From Sergeia podlipaevii (Eukaryota; Euglenozoa; Kinetoplastea; Trypanosomatida; Trypanosomatidae), in the NCBI GenBank assembly GCA_030849805.1, contig JASANZ010001736.1, positions 1 to 12,709 of the forward strand: 12,709 nucleotides of DNA, given 5' to 3'. Below the pieces are notes generated by a model, which saw nothing but the letters and a program-made list of their open reading frames with translations, did no database searches and was not told where the DNA came from. The position numbers were made by a program, and so were the translations under genes. This document shows positions 6,810 to 12,709 of this stretch, piece after piece (position 1 is the first letter of the stretch; each line of letters opens with the position of its first letter).

Positions 6810-8690
6810 CTACACAGGCAGCGGAGGCCATAGCTGCTCAAGCTTCGCCATCAACGCCTGCACTTCAGCCTCTGTCATCCCAATACCACACGCTAGGACA
6901 AGCATTGGGCAGCGCGGATGGTCCTGGTGGGTACCGTAGCTGAAAAATGAGCAACCCGCGATGCGGGTGACGGTGTCGTACGCAGGGACCACCACACGAG
7001 GGCCGGTGACACCAGAGCGGAACAGCTTAGCCCCAAAGGCTTGTGCTGCTGCTGCTGCTGTATTTGATGCCACGTCAGGGCTTTCATCACCCAAGAACAC
7101 TTGCAAGGGGTTGCTTTCCACGCCCTCGAAGAACTGCTGCTTCTTCTCCTTCTTTTTAGCGCCTTCGTGCAGAGCAATCGCCTCCGCGTATCGCCACATG
7201 GTCATTGAAAAACTAATATCATTTCTCGGCAGCGGAGAAGCTACTGCTGTTGCTGCCACTGCTGCGTTTTCCTTTTCAGACCCCACGCTAGTGCAGTCCC
7301 CATCTGTGTATTCCTCTGTGATGAGTACTTCGCCACGCGCGGCGGCAAAGCGATGCAGCCTGGCTGCCAGCTCACGCCTCCGCTCATACCGCGCGTGCCA
7401 TAGCTGCTGCATGCCGGCGCGTCCAAGGCCTAAAACAGTAATAAAGAGATCTATGATGGGAGCCGCGCTGGCCCGCCCGGCGTAGGTGGCCGCTACGTGA
7501 CTGAGTAAACTGTACTTTTCCGCAGAAGCCACAACAGCCCCGCCTACAGGCACCAAAAAGTTCTTGTCCCCAGATTGAACATAGAAATCCACGCGTCCAT
7601 CGCGCTGCGCCGCGTCGAGCTTGTTCATAATCCCGCGACTCTGCACACCATAAGCATTGTTGACGACATGGGCGATGTTCAATCGCTTGCACAGCTGGGC
7701 GATCGCGATGATGTCATCCGGCAAGCGAGGGGCGAAGCAGCTTGTGGTGGTGAGCACACATAGCACATGCTCGCGACCTCCAGCCTCCTCGATGGCTGCA
7801 GTGATGTCATCCACGTGGCATTGCAGAAAGTACGGGTGAAGTGCACTGCTGTTGCTAGTGCTACCCGAGCACATAGTAGTTGCCCTTGCCCCTGCCTTCT
7901 TCTCCTTCTCTCCTTGAGTGCCGTGCGCGTGTTCCCCTTCATTGTCCATTGCTACCGCCGTCGTCCTTGTGTCGCCACCTTGTTGTTTTCCTCCCAGCCG
8001 CTGCTGGTGGGGAGGCTTTCTGGATCCCCGCTGACGCGGCGCGTGCCGCAAAGGTACTGGGAGAGGCACTAGGCCAGCTGTGTCGATACACTTGAGTGCT
8101 GTTTTTTGATCAATACGAGGCCATATCACATACATACGTTTTGCCATGCCCTCAGAACACTGAAGGGGAGGCGGTGATGAGGAGCCAGCAGCGGCCTCTT
8201 CTTCCTCCCTCTCACGATCCTTGCGCAGGCTCCGCAGCACCAGCGAGAGCGTCATGCCCGTTGCCATAGGAACCACCAGAGCTGCCTTGGTAGCCTTTGC
8301 TCCAGCAAGCTTCAGCAGGTCTAGTATCATCATATTGGTGAGCTGGTACATGAGCGATGACCCTGCTGCTTTCGGCTGATCACTCGTCAAGTCCCCGGAC
8401 CTCCCTACTCCATGTGTCAGGTAGAACGTACGCCGCTGCACCAGTACAGATATCACCCGCCCTTCGCGCTCGCCGCCACCGATGTGGCACGCAAAGTTGT
8501 TTGTGTCCATCATGGCAAGCTGCGTGAGGAGGTGTTCGATGAGGGGGTCAGGCAGACCGTTCTCTGGACACTGGCGCTGCGCCACGAGTGACCGCAAGAC
8601 GCGCTCATTGCTATGGAGGGACTCCACCCCTGCCTGAATGTATCTGGGTGTGACAAGTCCCTCCGCGAGCTGTAAGCTGCGCTCGTCCAT
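6810..8690 (-). CDS. SEPSECS: O-phosphoseryl-tRNA(Sec) selenium transferase (SepSecS, SLA/LP)
   Basis: This 626-residue protein carries the SepSecS signature from end to end. SepSecS is a PLP enzyme that replaces the phosphate of phosphoseryl-tRNA(Sec) with selenium from selenophosphate, the last step in making Sec-tRNA. Visible landmarks are MDTNNF (61-66), GEREGRV (73-79), the phosphate-binding HGVGRSGD (93-100), QPKAAGSS (105-112), VPMATGM (140-146), IWPRIDQK (189-196), TTTSCFAPRLPDD (314-326), HVVNNAYGVQS (341-351) and VQSGDKNFLVPVGGA (371-385). Lys376 of the last motif is the PLP Schiff-base lysine (Lys284 in human). GRASAAP at 405-411 and VTGPRVV at 561-567 follow. Human SepSecS has 501 residues. 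The excess here comes from low-complexity insertions near 158-186, 214-284, 459-487 and 505-543, while the human C-terminal tail is missing. No catalytic motif is lost. The ATG at 8690 falls within an apparent assembly duplication that repeats it at 8763, and the 8763 copy is out of frame with the body. Confidence 0.97.
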   Translation of the reverse strand: MDERSLQLAEGLVTPRYIQAGVESLHSNERVLRSLVAQRQCPENGLPDPLIEHLLTQLAMMDTNNFACHIGGGEREGRVISVLVQRRTFYLTHGVGRSGDLTSDQPKAAGSSLMYQLTNMMILDLLKLAGAKATKAALVVPMATGMTLSLVLRSLRKDREREEEEAAAGSSSPPPLQCSEGMAKRMYVIWPRIDQKTALKCIDTAGLVPLPVPLRHAPRQRGSRKPPHQQRLGGKQQGGDTRTTAVAMDNEGEHAHGTQGEKEKKAGARATTMCSGSTSNSSALHPYFLQCHVDDITAAIEEAGGREHVLCVLTTTSCFAPRLPDDIIAIAQLCKRLNIAHVVNNAYGVQSRGIMNKLDAAQRDGRVDFYVQSGDKNFLVPVGGAVVASAEKYSLLSHVAATYAGRASAAPIIDLFITVLGLGRAGMQQLWHARYERRRELAARLHRFAAARGEVLITEEYTDGDCTSVGSEKENAAVAATAVASPLPRNDISFSMTMWRYAEAIALHEGAKKKEKKQQFFEGVESNPLQVFLGDESPDVASNTAAAAAQAFGAKLFRSGVTGPRVVVPAYDTVTRIAGCSFFSYGTHQDHPRCPMLVLACGIGMTEAEVQALMAKLEQLWPPLPV

Positions 8691-8809
8691 TGCGTCTCTC
8701 TGTCTTAAGAGAAAAAAGAAGCTGTCTTGCCCCCCCNGCGAGCTGTAAGCTGCGCTCGTCCATTGCGTCTCTCTGTCTTAAGAGAAAAAAGAAGCTGTCT
8801 TGCCCCCCC
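8665..8809. repeat. Exact 72-bp direct duplication around a single N (probable assembly artefact)
   Basis: Bases 8665-8736 and 8738-8809 are identical, with one N at 8737 between them. The unit contains the first codons and start of SepSecS, its short leader, a pyrimidine tract (sense strand) and seven C. The left copy ends exactly at the C run before the N, whereas the right copy continues into T and seven more C. This is what results when two contigs that overlap at a hard-to-read C/G run are joined without merging. The true locus probably has one copy, so later coordinates would be shifted by 73. Confidence 0.85.
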
Positions 8810-8832
8810 TCCCCCCCTCAAAAAAAAAAAAG
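8691..8832 (-). promoter_or_regulatory. SepSecS leader and candidate trans-splice acceptors
   Basis: In the sense direction the leader holds T12 (8831-8820), two runs of seven G, then the tract CTTCTTTTTTCTCTT followed at once by AAG, 13 bases before the ATG. In the copy adjoining the gene that AG is 8705-8704, and the duplicated equivalent is 8778-8777. Another candidate is the AG at 8818-8817 directly after the T12. The duplication makes the choice unsafe. Confidence 0.4.
8803..8817 (-). other. Potential G-quadruplex in the SepSecS leader
   Basis: The sense strand reads G7-A-G7, which satisfies the four-run G3+ quadruplex pattern. It lies about 40 bases upstream of the duplicated start at 8763, which would be the real start if the duplication is false. 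It may also explain why the assembly broke here. Confidence 0.6.
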
Positions 8833-8860
8833 TTGCTACAGCTTTAACCACAATAACAAA

Positions 8861-8904
8861 CTAGTAGACGGGGAAGACCACGCGCAAGGTGCCGGCGCTG
8901 CTAG
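8861..8904. other. GC-rich potential hairpin in an AT-rich spacer
   Basis: CTAGTAG at 8861-8867 can pair fully with CTGCTAG at 8898-8904 (one G-U pair), enclosing a 30-base GC-rich loop that may pair further. On the plus strand an AGA trinucleotide follows within a few bases, faintly like the 3' box of trypanosomatid H/ACA-like RNAs. However, the plus strand is opposite to the gene cluster. No function is assigned. Confidence 0.3.
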
Positions 8905-9350
8905 ACCAGAAAATGAATATAACGAACTTGATAAAACGCCTAGTGCAAGGCAAAGTAAAAATGAATAATTCTTTTCTGTGTGTAGGTGCGGTATGTACCG
9001 TATGTCTTATGGGTGTGATCGCTGTTGCAGGTTTATAGAAATGAGATAAAAGAAAAGGAAAGAAAAATGAAAAGCAAAAAGTGCATCAAAAAGTTTCGTT
9101 GCGCTAACCAGACAGAATCGCTATCCTTACCAACATATCTACTGCTACTACAACAACAACAATACAAATTAAAAAATATAAATAAAGAGAAAGAGAATTG
9201 TGTATTGGCGATATACAAAGTCACTTTATATTGTCTTTCTTCGCTCACAGACTATTACTTAAAAATACAATTTTAAAAAACTGCCCGTTTTAACACCATA
9301 TCGCTTTCTATCCTCAAGTGACTTCCATACAAGAAAGGAAAGAGCTCACA

Positions 9351-9365
9351 CCCTCCCACCCCCCC
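9351..9365 (-). other. Canonical G-quadruplex motif, sense strand
   Basis: The minus strand reads G7-T-G3-A-G3, which fits four G-tracts with one-base loops. It lies about 400 bases downstream of the unknown gene's stop in the transcribed direction, in the spacer before SepSecS. Confidence 0.65.
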
Positions 9366-9703
9366 AGTACTCTCCAATATATATATTTAAAGAAAAAAAA
9401 AAAGCGAATAGCCACCAAACTCACCAAACCACAGAATTCTGTTTCTCCGTCTTTCCTCTCTTCTCCTTTCTAGAGCCTATTTGCAAAGAAAGGAAGAGAA
9501 GGAGAGAGCATTGCGCAACCCATGCTAGCAAACTGGCAAACACATCCCCAATTATTTTTTTAAAAAAGAAAAATAATAATAATAAAAAGGATCTCCGTAG
9601 GCATCTTTACACGCCAAGCTTCTGTCACCTGTTGTCATCCACTTCCCACAACATCAAACAAGCACAAACTCAAAACAGTATCCCCCCCCTTTCACGTGCC
9701 TCC

Positions 9704-9717
9704 TATATATATATATA
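9704..9717. repeat. (TA)7 microsatellite
   Basis: A perfect TA tract about 52-65 bases beyond the stop of the 691-residue protein, in its 3' UTR. Unlike most other TA tracts in this window it is not close to a start codon. Confidence 0.85.
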
Positions 9718-9768
9718 CGCATATCTTTTCCCTCTTGCTCCTTCTCTTCCTGCTCGTCCTCTCGTTTT

Positions 9769-11844
9769 CTATACCGTGAGCAGCGAGAGGCTGCCCCCAG
9801 CGGCACACACGACACCAGCCTTTGCCCCGTTTGCGAGACTCGCTGCACTCGCGCCGCTCAGCGCAGCCAGCTGCTGCACAACAGCATGACAGGACCGTGC
9901 CTGACGGAGCGTAGCATGACCACTAGTCTCAGCACTACTGGAGGAATCCTTCAGGACCCCCACGTACAGGTCCGCCCCAGAAGCCAGCAGAGCCACCTCG
10001 CTGGTTGGAAGCACCGTGACTGTAGACAGTCCGCTGCTGCCATCCTGCGCAGTCATAACGCCGCCACCGCTACTTGCTGCTGCGGTCGAGGCAGAGGAAC
10101 TACCTGTCGCCCCGCTGGAGGTTGGTTGACGCGTACGCAATATACCACAGCGTACGTGAATGGTGTGCATCGAGGCCTGCTCCACAGCAGCGGTGCTGAC
10201 TCCGTAAAGGCTATCTCGCTCCGGCACCGTCGCCAGCGTACCCTGAGGCAATACTACATTGCGCGCAATAGCCCACCAGCCGACCCTCTGTAAGGGCTGT
10301 TGTTGCTGCTGTCGGCGGGCTCGAAGCGCAGCCAAAGAGTTTGCCTCTCCCTCTCCTACACCCATCACAGCCTGAGAGAAGAGGCGCTGCTGCTGCTGCT
10401 GCTCAATCGGGCTTCCAGGCGCCACGCCCGCCATGCGCGCGGCAACCGCAGAGAGAACTCGGGTGGCGTTACTGCTAGCCCTGGTGCCGCCCTTCATGTT
10501 CTTCTCATGTTGGCTAACGGACAAGGAAGAAGACAAGGACGTCCCGCTGGTCCCCGTAGCGGCGGCGACAGCAGCGGCCAGTGTCTGAGTCCCCGCCAGC
10601 ACCAAGTCCATGCGGCCGGTCTGCGCGTTGTAGTAGAGGACAGCATCGTTGATGACGACGGCTTGATCGTGATACGCAATGCCATCCGCGGCACGACTAA
10701 CATTAAAAGCAAAGGAAGGCATACTATAGTTGTATACCACGTGCGGCAGCGCACGGCTATTGGCACTGTCACCACTGAAGGCACCACTCATGCTCCCATC
10801 CGTTTCTGCTCTCCCAATCGCAGAGTCTCCTCCGGCGCCGTCCTCGTACGGATTGTACGACCCGCGTATCTGGCGAGCTGCATGATGCTCCCTCAGCAAC
10901 TGCACCGAACCTCCGCGGACATGCCGGGCTACATAACGCATCGTCCCGTCTACAAGCACGAGGACAAGCGCCACTTCCATCGCAAATGCGGCTCGCAGCC
11001 GTTCTGGCGCAAGCACACGTACAATCCCTGAGCCTTGAGGAAAAGCCTGCACCAGACCTTCACTGCGGTCTCGACGCACTGTAGGCAGACCCTGGTGTCG
11101 CTTGGTGAGCTGTAGGGCCGCCTCCGTCGCGGCCGCCCTGATGGGACCGTCCAACTCTTGAGCGTCTATTATCACAAGACACCCACGCGTAGCTGCAGCA
11201 ATAAACTCGGGCCGCCCAGCGGGGTCAAGGCCGATGGCGCCGTCCTGCACGCTGTCAGCGGAACCAATCAAGCCGCGACTTGGCGTCGTGAGGGAGATCT
11301 CCGCAACCATGGATACCGCGTTGCCCTCAATCAAGAATACACACAGTACACCCGCGGTAGTACCTGCAATGCCGAGCGCCAGGCCCGCACCGGGCAGGGC
11401 CGACACAGCAAGACACGTTATGCAGCCGCTGGAGATTGTTACCATACTAGAAGGAGCAGAAGCAAAGACAGCATCCTCTGCTGTAGAACCTCCCGCCGTC
11501 TTTCCACTGTGCCACAGCTGCTTCTGTCTGGCAGCAAGCACCTCTTCCACCCGGTTGATCCTCGAAAACGCCGTGGGGGCGACATTGGTCTGCTGCTCAT
11601 GTGGTGACGTGCTAGAAGCCGCCGCAAAGCCGCTACCGCCGCTGCCATCAGCGTGTGCAGAGACGGGGAACAGATCGCACATGTACGTTGCTGAGATGCA
11701 GGAGCCCCCTGCAGCAACCACTACTTCTCCCTTGGCCAGCTCCACACAGGCGATACGGGCGGCGTTGTGGCTTGTGCGGCACTCACACGTCTTGCGCACG
11801 ATCAAGGAGGCAAGGGAGGGAAGAGGGAGAGCACTAGAGTCCAT
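9769..11844 (-). CDS. Hypothetical protein, 691 residues, possibly beta-propeller-like
   Basis: I do not recognise a family. The protein is rich in Ala, Ser and Gly and has several short hydrophobic strand-like segments separated by loops. These include VVVAAGGSCISA (41-52), CITCLAVS (141-148), LALGIAGTTAGVLCVFLIEG (155-174), CLVIIDAQ (222-229), VALVLVLVDG (291-300), AVVINDAVLYYNAQTG (395-410), STVTVLPTSEVALLASGADL (607-626) and VVCAAGGSLSLLTV (678-691). This pattern resembles degenerate WD-type beta-propeller blades, which is inference only. Linkers are low-complexity: Ser/Gly-rich at about 63-80 and 573-607, and Gln5 runs at 482-486 and 512-516. No signal peptide is visible. The segment near 153-174 is hydrophobic enough to be mistaken for a membrane helix, but its G/T content and context favour strands. 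The frame is intact for 2,073 bases with GC-biased third positions. The start ATG at 11844 is the first in frame and follows a predicted splice acceptor closely. Confidence 0.85.
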   Translation of the reverse strand: MDSSALPLPSLASLIVRKTCECRTSHNAARIACVELAKGEVVVAAGGSCISATYMCDLFPVSAHADGSGGSGFAAASSTSPHEQQTNVAPTAFSRINRVEEVLAARQKQLWHSGKTAGGSTAEDAVFASAPSSMVTISSGCITCLAVSALPGAGLALGIAGTTAGVLCVFLIEGNAVSMVAEISLTTPSRGLIGSADSVQDGAIGLDPAGRPEFIAAATRGCLVIIDAQELDGPIRAAATEAALQLTKRHQGLPTVRRDRSEGLVQAFPQGSGIVRVLAPERLRAAFAMEVALVLVLVDGTMRYVARHVRGGSVQLLREHHAARQIRGSYNPYEDGAGGDSAIGRAETDGSMSGAFSGDSANSRALPHVVYNYSMPSFAFNVSRAADGIAYHDQAVVINDAVLYYNAQTGRMDLVLAGTQTLAAAVAAATGTSGTSLSSSLSVSQHEKNMKGGTRASSNATRVLSAVAARMAGVAPGSPIEQQQQQRLFSQAVMGVGEGEANSLAALRARRQQQQQPLQRVGWWAIARNVVLPQGTLATVPERDSLYGVSTAAVEQASMHTIHVRCGILRTRQPTSSGATGSSSASTAAASSGGGVMTAQDGSSGLSTVTVLPTSEVALLASGADLYVGVLKDSSSSAETSGHATLRQARSCHAVVQQLAALSGASAASLANGAKAGVVCAAGGSLSLLTV

Positions 11845-11880
11845 TATGGCCTTTGTGTCACAAACACGCAGGCGCTTTAT

Positions 11881-11965
11881 CTATAAATGAATCAAAAGAC
11901 GTATATATATATGCACTTGTATGTGCCCGCTGTAAGCCGCTTTTAACTTACAAAAGAAAAAAACT
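11881..11965 (-). promoter_or_regulatory. Candidate trans-splice acceptors of the 691-residue protein gene
   Basis: Two candidates are visible on the minus strand. One is the AG at 11948-11947 after a T7CT4 tract (11963-11952), which would give a leader of about 102 bases. The other is the AG at 11882-11881, which follows the TA tract and CTTTTGATTCATTTAT and gives about 36 bases. The second resembles the TA-tract, pyrimidine, AG order at the NEMF/Rqc2 gene. Confidence 0.45.
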
Positions 11966-11998
11966 AGTGATATCCCACTGTATTGTGTAGCGCGCGGA

Positions 11999-12016
11999 GG
12001 GGGGGGGGGTGGGGGG
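11999..12016 (+). other. Potential G-quadruplex on the antisense strand
   Basis: G11-T-G6 on the plus strand, opposite to transcription, about 155-170 bases upstream of the unknown gene's ATG. On the sense strand this is a C-rich tract that could also contribute to a pyrimidine-rich processing signal. Confidence 0.55.
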
Positions 12017-12224
12017 AGCAAAAGCAATAACGAAAAGAGACATAACAAGGAGAAGGAAAAGAAAAGAAAAAGTGTGATCAAAATAGTTCAAAAGAGAACA
12101 AAGATATGGCAGATACAAAACAACAACAGCACAAAAGCATCTCTCTCACTCAACATGCACACATACAGCTGTTCCTCCAGTTCCATGTGCTGCTTTTGAC
12201 ATTCCTTCTTTATATGTGCGGGAG

Positions 12225-12226
<2 letters not shown>

Positions 12227-12260
<34 letters not shown>
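12227..12260. repeat. (AC)17 microsatellite
   Basis: Thirty-four bases of perfect AC dinucleotide, the longest CA tract in the window. It reads as GT/UG repeats on the transcribed strand, within the spacer upstream of the 691-residue protein gene. Confidence 0.95.
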
Positions 12261-12263
<3 letters not shown>

Positions 12264-12647
12264 CATACAGAAATACAGACATAGACACACAATTCATAGA
12301 TAGGGACGGGAGGACCATACTTCTATTGCTGCTATTGTTTCTCGCTGTGCTTCCTTTCTCAAATGTGCACGCGTGCTCTCGCAATTTTTCCCCTCACTTT
12401 CCTAAACGTGCAGTAGTGAGTGAATGCTGATTTGAAACTACTCTTCAAAGTTAGAAAGAAAAAAAAAGTCAATAAACGTTAGAAAAAAAAAAAACCAAAC
12501 AAACCATAATTATTTTTGTTGTTGTTGATGGTGCTGCTTTCGATGATGGAATATGGCCACCTTGGCGGGTGTAACACGATACTCACTATCGCAAAACTTG
12601 AGAACCCATAACTTTCTTTTTGTTTACTACTTGACTCGCGTACTTGA

Positions 12648-12709
12648 TTACTTGAAGCAGCGGCCCTCAAGCACGGGGCGTGGGATCGTGGGACCCTCCC
12701 AGCACAGGT
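12648..12709 (-). CDS. C-terminal end of an unrecognised protein (partial)
   Basis: At the right edge, composition changes abruptly from AT-rich to GC-rich. One minus-strand frame reads 19 codons ending PRPVLEGRCFK and then TAA at 12650-12648. Sixteen of the 19 codons end in G or C, as in the other genes here, and the two alternative frames show no such bias. It is on the same strand as the rest of the cluster, so it is probably the last part of the next upstream gene. The fragment is too short to assign a family. Confidence 0.55.
   Translation of the reverse strand, partial: LCWEGPTIPRPVLEGRCFK

Larger units (their letters stand above)
8810..9768. other. Spacer between the 691-residue protein gene and SepSecS
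   Basis: Almost 1 kb of AT-rich sequence holding, in the minus direction, the 3' UTR of the unknown protein and the SepSecS leader. Apart from simple repeats ((TA)7 at 9704-9717, A-rich blocks, an imperfect AT palindrome near 9551-9585), two items stand out: a GC-rich potential hairpin at 8861-8904 and a sense-strand G-quadruplex motif at 9351-9365. Open frames here are short and low-complexity. No tRNA gene was recognised. Confidence 0.7.
11845..12647. other. Spacer upstream of the 691-residue protein gene
   Basis: An 803-base spacer carrying, in the minus direction, the 3' UTR of the partial gene at the right edge and the leader of the unknown gene. It includes (AC)17 at 12227-12260, a plus-strand G11-T-G6 run at 11999-12016 and a short TA tract at 11902-11912. 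The small open frames are low-complexity, and I see no RNA gene. Confidence 0.75.

Noticed and set aside
8690..8968. Plus-strand open frame across the N and the duplication
   Set aside because: It runs through the artefactual repeat and homopolymers and its product is low-complexity.
9886..11890. Several plus-strand open frames (135, 243, 149 and 218 codons) opposite the 691-residue protein
   Set aside because: They overlap each other and lie mostly antisense to one long intact GC3-biased frame.
12526..12560. C-box-like sequence (GATGATGG) that might mark a C/D snoRNA
   Set aside because: The C box is imperfect, no D box or terminal stem is at a suitable distance, and it is antisense to the cluster.
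1..12709. CRISPR array, transposon or retroposon remnant, tRNA or rRNA genes, SECIS element
   Set aside because: No regularly spaced repeats, terminal repeats, reverse-transcriptase or transposase motifs, tRNA cloverleaf boxes or SECIS core were found by eye on either strand.

Overview
This is a stretch of a trypanosomatid (kinetoplastid protist) nuclear genome. The evidence is as follows. Every recognisable gene lies on the minus strand, as in a polycistronic directional gene cluster. No introns are needed. Coding regions are GC-biased, while the spacers are AT-rich and packed with homopolymers, (TA)n and (CA)n. Several start codons are preceded by a pyrimidine tract, an AG-free zone and then an AG, the layout of a spliced-leader trans-splice acceptor. 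The calmodulin protein also carries kinetoplastid-type residues. The genus cannot be fixed from the sequence, and no pathogenicity or mobile gene was seen. A single N flanked by an exact 72-bp duplication shows this is a draft assembly.

In transcription order (right to left): (1) the last 19 codons of an unrecognised protein (12709-12648); (2) a 691-residue protein with a degenerate beta-propeller look and no assigned function (11844-9769); (3) SepSecS, the PLP enzyme that converts phosphoseryl-tRNA(Sec) to selenocysteinyl-tRNA(Sec) (8690-6810); (4) a large NEMF/Rqc2 homologue of ribosome-associated quality control (6253-2810); (5) a complete 149-residue calmodulin (2314-1865); (6) the first 29 codons of a second calmodulin copy, cut by the window edge (87-1). 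Items 5 and 6 form part of a tandem calmodulin array.

The spacers run from about 500 to 1,780 bases and hold no convincing additional protein gene. They contain the processing signals, microsatellites, and several G-runs that on the sense strand could form G-quadruplexes, mostly around SepSecS. The longest spacer is the one between the two calmodulin copies.

The genes do not form one pathway. SepSecS and NEMF/Rqc2 both act on tRNA and translation, but co-location in a trypanosomatid cluster does not imply shared function. I found no convincing new system. The points most worth checking are the assembly duplication at the SepSecS start, the sense-strand G-runs around that gene, the large insertions in SepSecS and NEMF/Rqc2 with a diverged NFACT-R motif, the long spacer between identical calmodulin coding starts, and a GC-rich hairpin island in an AT-rich spacer.
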